Below are positions 1-8,502 of a stretch of DNA of 64,000 nt, in pieces (position 1 is the stretch's first letter; each line of letters starts with the position of its first letter). Source of the DNA: Ardenticatenales bacterium (GTDB lineage: Bacteria > Chloroflexota > Anaerolineae > Ardenticatenales > Ardenticatenaceae); NCBI GenBank assembly GCA_020634795.1, contig JACKAZ010000002.1, forward strand, positions 62,001-126,000, written 5' to 3'. Both the position numbers and the translations under genes were made by a program. The notes under the pieces were generated by a model. The model was not told the origin of the DNA, ran no database searches, and saw only the letters and a program-made list of their open reading frames with translations.

Positions 1-1
1 C

Positions 2-355
2 GTCGTCCTGCCCTCGGTCGAGCAGTTGCTTGCCATCAGCCCCCAGCGCAACCCCGCGACTCCGCTGAAAGTGGGCGCCATCGCGTTTTACGATTCGGGC
101 GCGGCGGCGTATGCGGTGCGCACCTTCTTCCCCGATCAGCAAGGCACGATCTTCGAAGACCCGGTGACGGGCAGCTTCAACGCCGCGGCCGCGCAATGGC
201 TGTTGCAGCGCGGGCAAGTCAGCGCCCCTTACGCCGTGCGGCAGGGCCAAGCGCTGGGTCGCGATGGATGGCTTTTCATCGATCAATCAGCGGATGGCAC
301 CGTTTGGGTCGGCGGCCGAGCGCTGTCCCTTGTCGCGGGGGAAACGGCGTGGTAA
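2..355 (+). CDS. PhzF-family isomerase, C-terminal part
   Basis: The 5' end lies outside the window; the frame is open from base 2 to a TAA at 353-355. The visible 117 residues contain EDPVTGSFNAAAAQWL followed by a GR.G and a VGG.A..V..G ending, which is the C-terminal half of the PhzF/diaminopimelate-epimerase-like fold. Family members are cytosolic isomerases or hydrolases acting on small metabolites; the substrate cannot be read from this part. The protein ends normally, so this is a window truncation and not a broken gene. Confidence 0.85.
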   Translation, partial: VVLPSVEQLLAISPQRNPATPLKVGAIAFYDSGAAAYAVRTFFPDQQGTIFEDPVTGSFNAAAAQWLLQRGQVSAPYAVRQGQALGRDGWLFIDQSADGTVWVGGRALSLVAGETAW

Positions 356-865
356 AGTTTGGCATGGCTTTCGCTTGACTGTCGTTCTGTGCGTCCACGG
401 CACGCCTAGTATCATCAAATCGACTCTGGCGAAAGTGGCTTCACGCCCACGTGCTCGACCCCGTGCACTCTGACCTGTCATCCTCCCCATCCTAAATATC
501 TGGATACGGCCCCATCCCCCCGTTTTTGAAGAGTTCACTCGCGCTGGTAGCGCCTTGCCGCGCAGCGATCCACGATGTTGGACGATGACGCCTATAAGGG
601 CACTCTGGTCTCTTCTATGCGACGCATGGCGCGATCCAAAATGCCGTACGTTTATTGTTTTTTCCTAAACTCTCTTGGCACGGGTTCCCATCAACCACGC
701 CCCCCGTGCCGTCCTCGACCCCGATAGGGATGGCCGGTCTACATCACCCTCTTCGATATCCTTTTTACCCAATTCACCCATACGCCAACCCCACCTGTTG
801 CCCTCGGCTGATTCTACAGCCTCTATATTTGAGTATCATCCGAAAGCTATTTAGATCCTCCGACT
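356..865. other. Intergenic region, no gene recognised
   Basis: About 510 bases without a convincing coding frame; the short open frames here have no family features and are AT-richer than the neighbours. No strong hairpin terminator or clear promoter is visible. It must hold the terminator of the PhzF-like gene and the promoter of the sigma-factor gene that follows. Confidence 0.6.
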
Positions 866-1435
866 ATGACCGATTATGCGACCGCCGCCGATACCGAATT
901 ATTGTCGGCGTGTCGAGCGGGTGACCAGAGCGCATGGAATGCGTTGGTCACCCGCTATCAGGCGTTGGTTTATACCATTCCGCGCCGTTATCGGCTGACC
1001 GATGCCGAGGTGGAGGATGTCTTTCAATCGGTGTGGCTGCGCCTGATCGAAAATCTGCACAGGATCGATCAGCCCGAGCGCCTCTCGGCTTGGCTGGTCA
1101 CGACCGCAAAACGGGAAACATGGGACCGGCGGCGCGGCGCGGCGTACGAACGGGTCGATACCGTCGATCCCTTCGCCTTTGAAAGCTTGCCGCGCATCGA
1201 CCCAATGCAACCGGATGAAATCGTGGCACAATATGAGGCGCAACAACAGCTTCGACAAGCCCTTCAGTCACTCGACGAGCGCTGTGCGCGTCTACTTTTC
1301 CTCCTCTACTATGCGTACCCTCGTCCTTCGTACCGTGAGATCGCCGACCGGCTAGAGCTGGCAATAGGCTCGATCGGCCCGATCCGCGCGCGCTGTTTGG
1401 AACGGTTGAGTCGGCTCATTGAGGATGAATTTTAA
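866..1435 (+). CDS. ECF-type RNA polymerase sigma factor
   Basis: A 189-residue sigma-70 family protein. Region 2 covers roughly residues 20-95 (ending in the LSAWLVTTAKRETWD segment typical of ECF region 2.4) and region 4 covers about 125-185, with the helix-turn-helix around PSYREIADRLELAIGSIG. Sigma 3 is absent, as expected for ECF factors. No good Shine-Dalgarno precedes the ATG. The FecR/zinc-finger membrane protein 300 bp downstream is its likely anti-sigma factor, so the pair probably forms an envelope-responsive regulatory switch. The targets cannot be inferred from the sequence. Confidence 0.9.
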   Translation: MTDYATAADTELLSACRAGDQSAWNALVTRYQALVYTIPRRYRLTDAEVEDVFQSVWLRLIENLHRIDQPERLSAWLVTTAKRETWDRRRGAAYERVDTVDPFAFESLPRIDPMQPDEIVAQYEAQQQLRQALQSLDERCARLLFLLYYAYPRPSYREIADRLELAIGSIGPIRARCLERLSRLIEDEF

Positions 1436-1738
1436 ATGCGCTTGGACCAGAGAATCCCTATCCGTTGTTTGACTGTATTGATCGTGGTTCAACTTACTCT
1501 GTATCTTTATGGAGTGGTTCGCTTGCACCGTTCGACTAATATTTTGGCAAAAATGGGCCGAAGGCCCAGACTAGTGCGCCATATCGCCTGTGAAGGTGAC
1601 TGGCTACGGAAGATCCTTGTCGCCGAACGCCCAGAGAGGCTAATGCCACGGGCCACCGGCTCACGCCAACTGGTTTGTGTGCCAGCCGACCACGGCCTAT
1701 GGAGTCGATACCTCAAATCTATCTATTGGAAAGACTAA
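1436..1738 (+). CDS. Small hypothetical protein between sigma and anti-sigma genes
   Basis: A 100-codon frame whose ATG directly follows the TAA of the sigma factor, ending 12 bases before the FecR gene. Residues about 10-28 are hydrophobic (LTVLIVVQLTLYLYGVV) and the remainder is basic with no recognisable motif. Position favours translation coupled to the sigma factor, but base composition is less GC-biased at third positions than in the flanking genes and there is no Shine-Dalgarno. It may be a real small membrane peptide, a degenerated gene or spacer sequence. Confidence 0.35.
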   Translation: MRLDQRIPIRCLTVLIVVQLTLYLYGVVRLHRSTNILAKMGRRPRLVRHIACEGDWLRKILVAERPERLMPRATGSRQLVCVPADHGLWSRYLKSIYWKD

Positions 1739-1750
1739 TCAGAGAAAGAG

Positions 1751-3643
1751 ATGGAAACGCACCATTTCTCTGAAGCGCAACTGGCTGACTTTATCGAAGG
1801 TCGCTTGACAGGCGCAGAAACGGCAGAGATCGAAGCACATCGGGCGGCCGAATGCCCGATCTGTGTTCCTACCCTCTTGCGTTACGAGCGGCTGTTGACA
1901 CTGCTGAACGAAGAGCCGTGGACGCAACCGCCAGAATACTTGGTACACCAAGCGCAGGCGCTATTCCGCACGTCGCCAGTGCAGGTCGCGGCCAAGCGAG
2001 GCGGGTGGGGAGCGCTGCGCGCGATCCCCGCCGCCCCACGCCGCCTTGCCACAGTTTTTGCGCTGCTTGCCCTGATGGTGCTGCTTGGCACGTGGTATAT
2101 GGCGGCGAACCGCCCTGTGGCACAAGAGGCGCTCATCTCAATGAGGGGCGAGGGCGTGGTGGTGCAACCCTCTGCTGCTCAGAACGAGGCTGGCGACTTG
2201 CCCTTACGAGCCGGCGCTACGGTCTCCAATCATTCCGCCGAGATGTTGGAGATCACCTTTTTTGATGGGAGCGTCTTACAGTTAGAGCCACGGGCGGTCG
2301 TCAAAGTCGTTGAGATGAACGCTTCCAGAAATGGCGACACGAAGCAGATTGTGTTGGAGCAACGAATCGGCAAAGGGTGGCACCGCGTGATGCCCGTCAA
2401 GGGTGCCGATTCGCATTACATCGTGCGAACACGTAGGGCTGAAGTAGAAGTTCACGGCACGCTCTTCGCGCTAGAGGTGGAGGGAAGCGGCACGACGCAT
2501 GTTGCCGTGGTCGAAGGGGAAGTTGAGGTGCGATCGAATGACGCCCCTCTCGTCTTGCTCGCCAACGAGAGTGCTTCGGTCTCGGAGCGAGGGGAGGCCC
2601 AACGGGTGGCGGTGGATACCGTGGCAATCCAAGCGACGGCAGCGGCCCTCTGGCCCGGATTGCCCGGGCCTGCCCTCAGTGGCGAGCCAACCTCCGTGCC
2701 CACGGTAGCGGCAGTGATGGGCGGCACCCCCACGCCCCCCGTTCGTCCTCAACCAACGACCGTCGTCGGCGCCGCCTCCCCCGATGCCACCCGCACCGCG
2801 CTCGTCGCGGCGACCCGCGTGGTGCAGAGCACGGCGCGCCCCGTCTCAACCGTCGCTGCACCCAACACGTCGCCCGTGGCGCCGGTGGCGACGAATCTGG
2901 CCCCCACCGTCACCCGCCCGCCGACGACGACGTCGGCGCCGCAGTTGACATCGACCTCCATTCCGGCCTCCACCGCGACGACTGGGTCGATACCAGCCAG
3001 CCCCACCGTCGCGCAACCCTCCGCGACGCGGACCGCCACCACGCGGGCCACGGCGAGCGCAACACGAACGGCGACGGTGCCTGCCCCGACCGCGACGTTG
3101 CGGGCGACCACCACATCGACACGCATACCGACGCCAACGGTTACATCGACGTTACCCGCAACGGCGACATCAGCGCCGACACCGACATCAACCTCAACCG
3201 CAACGGTTACGTCAGTGCCCACCACATCGCCGACCGCGACGGTGCCCACAACGACGACACCCACCGCGACCAGAACGGTCAGGCCGACCCGGACAGCCCG
3301 TGCAACGTTCACGCATCCTGCGCAGACGCCCACGCGCCGCCCCACCCGGACACCGCGTGCAACGTTCACGCATCCCGCGCAGACGCCCACGCCGCGGGCA
3401 ATGCAAACAGCCGTGCCACCGGCGACGTTGACGCCGTTGCCCACGCCGCTGCCACTGCCCACGGCTGCGGTCACTACAGAGGCAACCGCTTTTGGCCTGA
3501 TGCTCCACCCTCGCACATCGTCGTCTCACACGGGAACTTCGCTGCTTGAGAGCCAAGTCGTGCAGACGATCAATGACGTGATGGAGCTGGTAACCCTTGT
3601 TGTCGCCCCGCCGGGTGAGAAGGTCGTGAAAGACGAACCGTAA
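1751..3643 (+). CDS. Zinc-finger anti-sigma/FecR-domain membrane protein with Thr-Pro-rich tail
   Basis: 630 residues. The N-terminus (1-55) looks like a cytoplasmic anti-sigma zinc finger with His30, Cys35 and Cys38 (H-x4-C-x2-C, one residue longer than the usual H-x3-C-x2-C). One membrane helix lies at about 97-118. Residues 150-270 form a FecR-like domain with FFDGSVLQLEPRAVVKV and HGTLFALEVEG. Residues 310-585 are almost entirely Thr, Pro, Ala and Ser, with a near-repeated RATFTHPAQTPTPR unit, probably a wall-spanning spacer. It follows the sigma factor in the same direction and is best read as its membrane-bound regulator. Confidence 0.8.
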   Translation: METHHFSEAQLADFIEGRLTGAETAEIEAHRAAECPICVPTLLRYERLLTLLNEEPWTQPPEYLVHQAQALFRTSPVQVAAKRGGWGALRAIPAAPRRLATVFALLALMVLLGTWYMAANRPVAQEALISMRGEGVVVQPSAAQNEAGDLPLRAGATVSNHSAEMLEITFFDGSVLQLEPRAVVKVVEMNASRNGDTKQIVLEQRIGKGWHRVMPVKGADSHYIVRTRRAEVEVHGTLFALEVEGSGTTHVAVVEGEVEVRSNDAPLVLLANESASVSERGEAQRVAVDTVAIQATAAALWPGLPGPALSGEPTSVPTVAAVMGGTPTPPVRPQPTTVVGAASPDATRTALVAATRVVQSTARPVSTVAAPNTSPVAPVATNLAPTVTRPPTTTSAPQLTSTSIPASTATTGSIPASPTVAQPSATRTATTRATASATRTATVPAPTATLRATTTSTRIPTPTVTSTLPATATSAPTPTSTSTATVTSVPTTSPTATVPTTTTPTATRTVRPTRTARATFTHPAQTPTRRPTRTPRATFTHPAQTPTPRAMQTAVPPATLTPLPTPLPLPTAAVTTEATAFGLMLHPRTSSSHTGTSLLESQVVQTINDVMELVTLVVAPPGEKVVKDEP

Positions 3644-3674
3644 CCACGAGAGCCAGATGTCTCAGTCAACGAAA

Positions 3675-3708
3675 AAGCGGTGGACTGTACCTCTACAGTC
3701 CACCGCTT
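3675..3708. terminator. Bidirectional hairpin terminator
   Basis: A perfect 15-bp stem (3675-3689 with 3694-3708) and a CCTC loop lie between two convergent genes. Leftward transcription reads into a run of five T, giving a canonical terminator for the GTPase gene. Rightward transcription meets only TTTA, so it is weaker for the FecR gene. Confidence 0.85.
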
Positions 3709-3742
3709 TATGATTGAACGGGTGAAAGCTGAAGCCGCTGCC

Positions 3743-4444
3743 TCATGCTTGCATTGAGGTCGCCTGTTTGTCCGCTGGCAGTGCTGTTTCACTGACTCGT
3801 CGTTGTAGTGCCCAAGGCCACGGCTGTGTCCCCAAGCCAAAGCGGGCGCACGGTGGCAACAGCGCTTCAAAGTGTGGCACTGCAATCGCGAACGGTTTTG
3901 CCTTACTCTTTCGTGCCGCTCCCTTTTCGTCCTCAGCCAGAAGCTGGCTTAGGAGGTCGTGGAAGAGACGATCGACGTTCGCCCCCGTCTTGGCACTTGT
4001 CAGATAGACCCCTACACCGAAACTCTCCGAAAATTGGGCGATCAGCGTGGCGCTTTCCTCACGCATCGGCATATCGCTCTTGTTAGCGGCAAAGAGCAGT
4101 TGCGCCTTGGGTGCTATCGTCCGAATCCTTTTCGCTTCGGTGACAATGGCCAAGACGCTGTGAGGACGTGTGGCGTCGGCAACAAAGATCACGCCGTCAC
4201 AGCCATGCAGATATCTGGCACAAAGCCCTTGATACGAGTCGCAGCTCATCAAATCCCAGAGCAAAAGGTCCACATGGCCCGCCGCGCTACCCTTCCGAAG
4301 CTGAACGGCCCTGTGGTTGACTTTTGCTCCAACGGTACTACGGTAGCGCGGCTCGAAGCTATCGTACAGGAAGCGTCGGGCCAAACTACTCTTCCCGACG
4401 CCAATATCGCCGACCAAACAGATTTTCTTAAAGGTCATTGGCAT
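3743..4444 (-). CDS. Rab/Ras-like small GTPase
   Basis: 233 residues. The G1 loop GDIGVGKS is at 12-19, the G2 threonine is T37 in RSTVGAKV, G4 is NKSD at 121-124, and G5 is TSAKTG near 150. The G3 box that should read WD-x-AG-Q is WDLMSC at 63-68. The aspartate stays but the glycine and the catalytic glutamine are missing, so intrinsic hydrolysis may be slow or dependent on a partner. The tail from about 170 is unrelated to GTPases and lacks a prenylation motif. Two in-frame ATGs lie six bases apart. It is convergent with the sigma/anti-sigma genes. A role in polarity or signalling is known for some bacterial members, but none can be assigned here. Confidence 0.8.
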   Translation of the reverse strand: MPMTFKKICLVGDIGVGKSSLARRFLYDSFEPRYRSTVGAKVNHRAVQLRKGSAAGHVDLLLWDLMSCDSYQGLCARYLHGCDGVIFVADATRPHSVLAIVTEAKRIRTIAPKAQLLFAANKSDMPMREESATLIAQFSESFGVGVYLTSAKTGANVDRLFHDLLSQLLAEDEKGAARKSKAKPFAIAVPHFEALLPPCARFGLGTQPWPWALQRRVSETALPADKQATSMQA

Positions 4445-4696
4445 CGTATCCCATTTTCAATCGCCACATGAGCGCCTATTGCCAACTGCAGGACCCAGTA
4501 CCGACGATCCTACGCCTGTGCGGAACAGAGTGGCGCGCTCGTTGAGTCGCACGCATCGGTTGGCGCCCACGGTAGTACAGAGTGAGCCGCTAGGTTATTG
4601 ATACACCGTTTCACACTCATTTTCTGTACGAGGCTACCCTTAACAACCCCCTCAAAATCCCTTCAAGATTCCTTAACAGCTTTCGGATATGCTGTG

Positions 4697-4716
4697 TTTG
4701 TGAATGAAATCACAAA
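4697..4716. promoter_or_regulatory. CRP-type palindromic operator upstream of DUF2202 gene
   Basis: TTTGTGA-N6-TCACAAA is a perfect 7-bp inverted repeat with a 6-base spacer. Its core TGTGA-N6-TCACA equals the CRP-family consensus. It is centred about 50 bases before the chosen ATG at 4757. A repeated CTTAACA word occurs at 4638-4645 and 4671-4677. No convincing -35/-10 pair is visible, so activation or repression cannot be decided. The rest of the 312-base gap 4445-4756 holds no gene. Confidence 0.55.
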
Positions 4717-4756
4717 TGAATCGATAGTTTCCGTCCGTAGGAAGGAGCGCCGTACC

Positions 4757-5440
4757 ATGTTACGTAATTCAAGACTGTTGGGGGTGGTCGGGTTGGCCTT
4801 CACGATGATGCTGATGCTCGGAAGCACCAGCTTTGCCGCCGATACGATAGCTAGACAAGAGGAAAAGTCCGGGGTCGCGGTGGCGCCGCTGAGCGAGAGT
4901 GAGATGGAAGGCCTCCTCTTTACGAGAGAGGAAGAGAAGGTAGCGCGGGACGTCTACCTGACCTTGGGCGCACAATGGAATGTCCGAGTCTTCGACAACA
5001 TCGCCCAATCTGAGCAACGTCATATGGACGCCGTGCTCACGCTCGTAGATCGCTATGGCCTGACGGACCCCGTGGGGGACAACGGGATCGGTATCTTTAC
5101 CGACCCCGATCTGCAAGCGATGTACGACGATTTGGTGGCCCAGGGCGAAGCCTCTTTGGTCGATGCCCTGGAGGTCGGAATCTACATCGAAGAGGTAGAT
5201 ATCCTCGACCTGCAAGAACTGATTGCCGAGAGCAGCAAGAGCGATCTGGACCGTGTCTACGGCAACCTACTCGATGGCTCCGAAAACCATCTGCGCGGAT
5301 TCGTCAGCGCATGGGAACGCGAGACAGGCGAAAGTTATACGCCCACCCTCATGACTGATGACGAGTTCCAAGCCATCGTCGGTGACGCTGACAGCGATAC
5401 CTCGTCGGGCGCGGCACGGCGCCGAGGTAACCGACGCTAA
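4757..5440 (+). CDS. Exported DUF2202 ferritin-like protein
   Basis: 227 residues from the ATG at 4757, chosen because AAGGAG lies nine bases upstream and a clean signal peptide follows (hydrophobic stretch to about residue 28 with a SFAA cleavage region). The mature part is a DUF2202 domain: helical, with REEEKVARDVY and SEQRHMDAV carrying the Glu and His residues expected of a ferritin-like four-helix bundle. The biochemical role of DUF2202 is not established; metal or oxidant handling is an inference from the fold. The C-terminus is short, basic and disordered. A strong terminator follows, so it is probably monocistronic and controlled through the CRP-type site. Confidence 0.85.
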   Translation: MLRNSRLLGVVGLAFTMMLMLGSTSFAADTIARQEEKSGVAVAPLSESEMEGLLFTREEEKVARDVYLTLGAQWNVRVFDNIAQSEQRHMDAVLTLVDRYGLTDPVGDNGIGIFTDPDLQAMYDDLVAQGEASLVDALEVGIYIEEVDILDLQELIAESSKSDLDRVYGNLLDGSENHLRGFVSAWERETGESYTPTLMTDDEFQAIVGDADSDTSSGAARRRGNRR

Positions 5441-5458
5441 AGCAATGTAAACCACAAG

Positions 5459-5498
5459 GGCCACCCGCCGATCCCCATCGGCGGGTGGCCGCGTTTTT
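5459..5498 (+). terminator. Rho-independent terminator after DUF2202 gene
   Basis: A perfect 14-bp GC-rich stem (5459-5472 with 5477-5490) with a CCCC loop is followed by GCG and five T. Confidence 0.9.
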
Positions 5499-5643
5499 CG
5501 CCAGGGCTGCCACGGCGCATTCCAGGGCAAAGCACGTTATCTCAGCGCAGTTTTCGCTGCCCCGCGCGGCGGCTACACTTCCGTTTCATGTCAAAATAGT
5601 TGTCGCTGATTGGGACACCGAATCAGTAGGAAGAGGAGCACTC

Positions 5644-6444
5644 ATGAACCGCAAAATGATCGCAAGCCTGTTGGCACTTCTGCTGCTGGTGGGCTGTGCG
5701 GTGGGAAACAACGACGCATCGACAGAAAACGATGGCATGAACGCGTCAGCGATGGGCGCCATGGGGATGGGAAGGGACGGCATGGGGGCACGTCATCACG
5801 CCACCGTGCCAGAGGCCTACGTCTCGCTGTCCAACCCCATTGCTCCCGACGAGGAATCGTTGGCGCGGGGCGGAGCGCTCTACGCGGAAAATTGCGCCAG
5901 TTGCCACGGCGATGGCGGCATGGGGGATGGGCCAGCGGCCGCCGCGCTCGATCCGGCCGCCGCGCCGGTCGCGCATACCAGCCAGATGATGAGCGACAGC
6001 TATCTCTTCTGGCGCATTTCGGAGGGCGGCGCACAGTTCGATAGCGCGATGCCCGCGTGGGGCGAAAGTTTGGATGAACAGGCGCGCTGGGATCTGATCA
6101 ACTATATGCGAGCGCTGGGTCGTGGCGAGGTTGCGCCCAGTTCTGATCTGGGGGGCAGCGCTTACGAACCCGGTATGGAACAGGCCGCGCGGCAGGCGAT
6201 GGTCGAGCAGGCTGTGGCGCAGGCGCTCATCAGTGCCGAGGAAGGGGAGAGCTTTCTAACCGTCCACAGCGCGATCGACGACTTCATGACGAGCCGCGCC
6301 GATCAGCTTCCCGCTGGCTCCCACGATGACCAGATCGCCGCCGCGCTCGCGACGCTGGTGGAAACGGGGGCGCTGACGCAGGCCCAGGTCGATGGGTTCA
6401 ACGATATTCACGATCGGTTGCTCAATTCGGGCTTGATGCAATAG
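5644..6444 (+). CDS. Cytochrome c lipoprotein
   Basis: 266 residues from the ATG at 5644, preceded by AGGAAGAGGAG. The lipobox LLLVGC places the lipidated cysteine near residue 18, followed by a Met- and Gly-rich linker. A class I cytochrome c domain runs from about 60 to 160 with the haem motif CASCH and a distal Met candidate in SAMPAWGE. The C-terminal 100 residues form a second helical domain without haem. It is likely a membrane-anchored electron carrier facing outward. A terminator follows directly. The first frame ATG upstream at 5485 is rejected because it runs through the previous terminator. Confidence 0.85.
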   Translation: MNRKMIASLLALLLLVGCAVGNNDASTENDGMNASAMGAMGMGRDGMGARHHATVPEAYVSLSNPIAPDEESLARGGALYAENCASCHGDGGMGDGPAAAALDPAAAPVAHTSQMMSDSYLFWRISEGGAQFDSAMPAWGESLDEQARWDLINYMRALGRGEVAPSSDLGGSAYEPGMEQAARQAMVEQAVAQALISAEEGESFLTVHSAIDDFMTSRADQLPAGSHDDQIAAALATLVETGALTQAQVDGFNDIHDRLLNSGLMQ

Positions 6445-6482
6445 CGCGGAACGCACCCAGCAGCAGCGAGCCGTAATAGAGA

Positions 6483-6508
6483 GGGCAGGCCACGTGCCTG
6501 CCCTTTTT
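6483..6508 (+). terminator. Rho-independent terminator after cytochrome gene
   Basis: An 8-bp stem GGGCAGGC/GCCTGCCC with a 5-base loop is followed by five T. Confidence 0.85.
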
Positions 6509-6539
6509 GCTCTTTTCGTTTGATCACGACCATGCGTAC

Positions 6540-6932
6540 TCATGTACTGAACGTGTACGCAAAGTCATAGAAATGCTGGCCATCGCGCAGGTTGATCGAC
6601 ATCGTTCCGCTCAACCCCGTCAACCCCTCTGTGCCGGTTCCCGGCACCACTTCGAGGATGAGTCGATAATCGCCATCGTGCATCGTCCCGAAATGCTGCA
6701 GCACGAAGGTGCCCTGTTTGCCATCGAGCGTCCCGTCCACCTGCTCGATCGCGACATAGCCCGCCCCGCCGCTCCCCTGTGCGCTCAGCATTTCGCCCCG
6801 GCTGGTCGCATTCAGCGGCCCACGGAAGACTTTGTCGATGGAGAGACGGGCAAACTGCACTTGGCCCACTCCCTCAACGTAGCCTTCCAAGGGACGTTGG
6901 ACGATGTCAAATTCTCCGCTGATCGTTGGCAT
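6540..6932 (-). CDS. DUF3224 domain protein
   Basis: 130 residues, matching the usual length of the DUF3224 family, a cytosolic eight-stranded barrel related to allene-oxide-cyclase folds. Family hallmarks are the GEMLSAQG and GAGYVAIEQVDGTLDGKQGTF segments and a C-terminal GLSG..SI motif. No catalytic residues are established for the family. The gene is convergent with the cytochrome gene and separated by about 140 bases from the upstream PurA-like gene. It is probably transcribed on its own; a GAGG sequence sits just before the ATG. Confidence 0.8.
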   Translation of the reverse strand: MPTISGEFDIVQRPLEGYVEGVGQVQFARLSIDKVFRGPLNATSRGEMLSAQGSGGAGYVAIEQVDGTLDGKQGTFVLQHFGTMHDGDYRLILEVVPGTGTEGLTGLSGTMSINLRDGQHFYDFAYTFST

Positions 6933-7070
6933 ATCATCTCCTCGTTATGGTGGAATTCTGTGAGTTTACTACCGATGCGCCGTTGACGCATCTGTTAGGT
7001 GTGGAAAATGGGGGTTGCGTGCATTCGATGGCGTTCATCGGTATAGGGTTGCACGATCTCTCCTCCGAGA

Positions 7071-8381
7071 CTAGCGCTGCGTCACCCACCGCTTGTCTGC
7101 CGCCGTTGGCCCATGGGATTCCAGCGTGACCGGCAAGGCCAACGCCTCGGAGAGCGCGGCCAAAAGCGCGGCGGGGGATTCGAGGGACGTCAGCAGCGGT
7201 TGGCTCTGCGCCAGACGGCGTGTGAGCCGCGATTGATGGGCCAAGTCGTGGCGACGGGGGGCCGTGGGGAGCCTTGTCAAACCATCGTAGCGATCACAAA
7301 GCTTGAGCGTGGGCAATGCGTCGAGCCGATCAAGGCAACTCACGGCCAGCCCGTCGAGCCGCCCGGCCACCGCCCGCGCGTAACGAAGCAGCACCAAGTC
7401 GAGCCAGCCGACGCGAAAGCCCTGCTGCCACGGGTCATTGCCATTCGCGGCATCGGGCAAGGCGCGGGTCAATGCCCGATCTTCGGTGGGCAGGGGCCCG
7501 GCGCCGTGACGCGTGGCGTAGGCCCGCGTGATGCCGATGCGCACCACCTCGCCCGCAAAGTTCGCGTCGCGTAACAAGGATTCGGCCGGTTCCAACGTGA
7601 CGGTGGCCCATGTGGTGTGCGGGTGAAAGCCGACCCATTCGTCCAACAGAACCCCCTGCGCCGCTTCGAAGAGCACGGTGCCTTCCCGTTTCATCAGCCG
7701 CTCAAGATGATCAGGCCCCACCAGCCGCAACTCGGCCTCTATCTCCCGGTAGTGGTCGATCAGCCAATCGATGACGTCAGCCTCGTCGAGCCACGCCAGT
7801 TCCTCTGCCACCGCCGCTGTCGCCACCCGCTTGGGACGCAGCGATTGCGCCTTGGCCCGGGCCACCTTACGCAAAAAGTTCAGCTTCTGGCGCAGCCGAT
7901 CCACATCGGCCAGATCGCCCGCAAAGAGCACCCGCGCACCGTGGCGCAAGCGGTCGCGCTGCGCCTCGCCAACGCCGATCCCGCACGAGCCGTGGCGATC
8001 GTCCCCCCGCGCCAGCTCGCGTAGGCGGTTGATCGCCCGGTGGAAGGGGGTGATGACCAACGCCCGTTCGTCCACGGCCAGCCGCGCCATGACCCCCGCG
8101 TGGCCGAGCGAGATCAGATGCTCGGCTTCGGCCCGCAGCGCCAGCGGCTCGATCAGCATGTGGCGCGACAAAAAGGTCTCGGCTCCCGCCAACGTCCCCG
8201 CGCCAAACTGGGAGAAGACGTGTTCGCGCCCATCCGCGGTCACCACGCGGTGGCCCGCCTGCGCCCCGCCACTGTAGCGAACCACGGTGTGGGCCGACCG
8301 GTCACGGCAAAGGAAGTCGACGATGCTTCCCTTGCCCGAATCGCCAAAGCCGAGGTCAACGGTTAAGAGGGTATGAGGCAT
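7071..8381 (-). CDS. Divergent adenylosuccinate synthetase (PurA) paralogue
   Basis: 436 residues from the ATG at 8381, chosen because it gives the same distance to the P-loop as in PurA; an upstream ATG at 8444 adds 21 non-conserved residues. The GTP loop is GFGDSGKGS, where PurA has WGDEGKGK: the catalytic Asp remains and the next Glu is Ser. The IMP-side GGAQAGH histidine is retained. The ITRAYATRHGAGPLPTE block and GWLD are clear, but the TTGRxRR aspartate-binding loop is replaced by DPWQQGFRVGW. It is therefore a PurA-fold ligase that may use another amino donor or substrate. No purine genes are nearby. Confidence 0.75.
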   Translation of the reverse strand: MPHTLLTVDLGFGDSGKGSIVDFLCRDRSAHTVVRYSGGAQAGHRVVTADGREHVFSQFGAGTLAGAETFLSRHMLIEPLALRAEAEHLISLGHAGVMARLAVDERALVITPFHRAINRLRELARGDDRHGSCGIGVGEAQRDRLRHGARVLFAGDLADVDRLRQKLNFLRKVARAKAQSLRPKRVATAAVAEELAWLDEADVIDWLIDHYREIEAELRLVGPDHLERLMKREGTVLFEAAQGVLLDEWVGFHPHTTWATVTLEPAESLLRDANFAGEVVRIGITRAYATRHGAGPLPTEDRALTRALPDAANGNDPWQQGFRVGWLDLVLLRYARAVAGRLDGLAVSCLDRLDALPTLKLCDRYDGLTRLPTAPRRHDLAHQSRLTRRLAQSQPLLTSLESPAALLAALSEALALPVTLESHGPTAADKRWVTQR

Positions 8382-8502
8382 GGATCGCTCTGTGCATGAG
8401 GGTGGCGGCTTCTCTGATGGTGGTAGGGTTAGTGCATGGGGCATGGGGCATAGCGGTTACTATATGTGACATCCTATGCACCTGGCTCCATGCCCCTTGC
8501 TC

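Noticed and set aside
2749..3516. Antisense frame rich in Gly and Val opposite the Thr-Pro tail
   Set aside because: It is the complement of ACC/ACG/CCG-type codons and has no independent features.
3959..4471. Plus-strand frame of 170 codons opposite the GTPase gene
   Set aside because: The minus-strand frame carries complete GTPase motifs; the plus frame has none.
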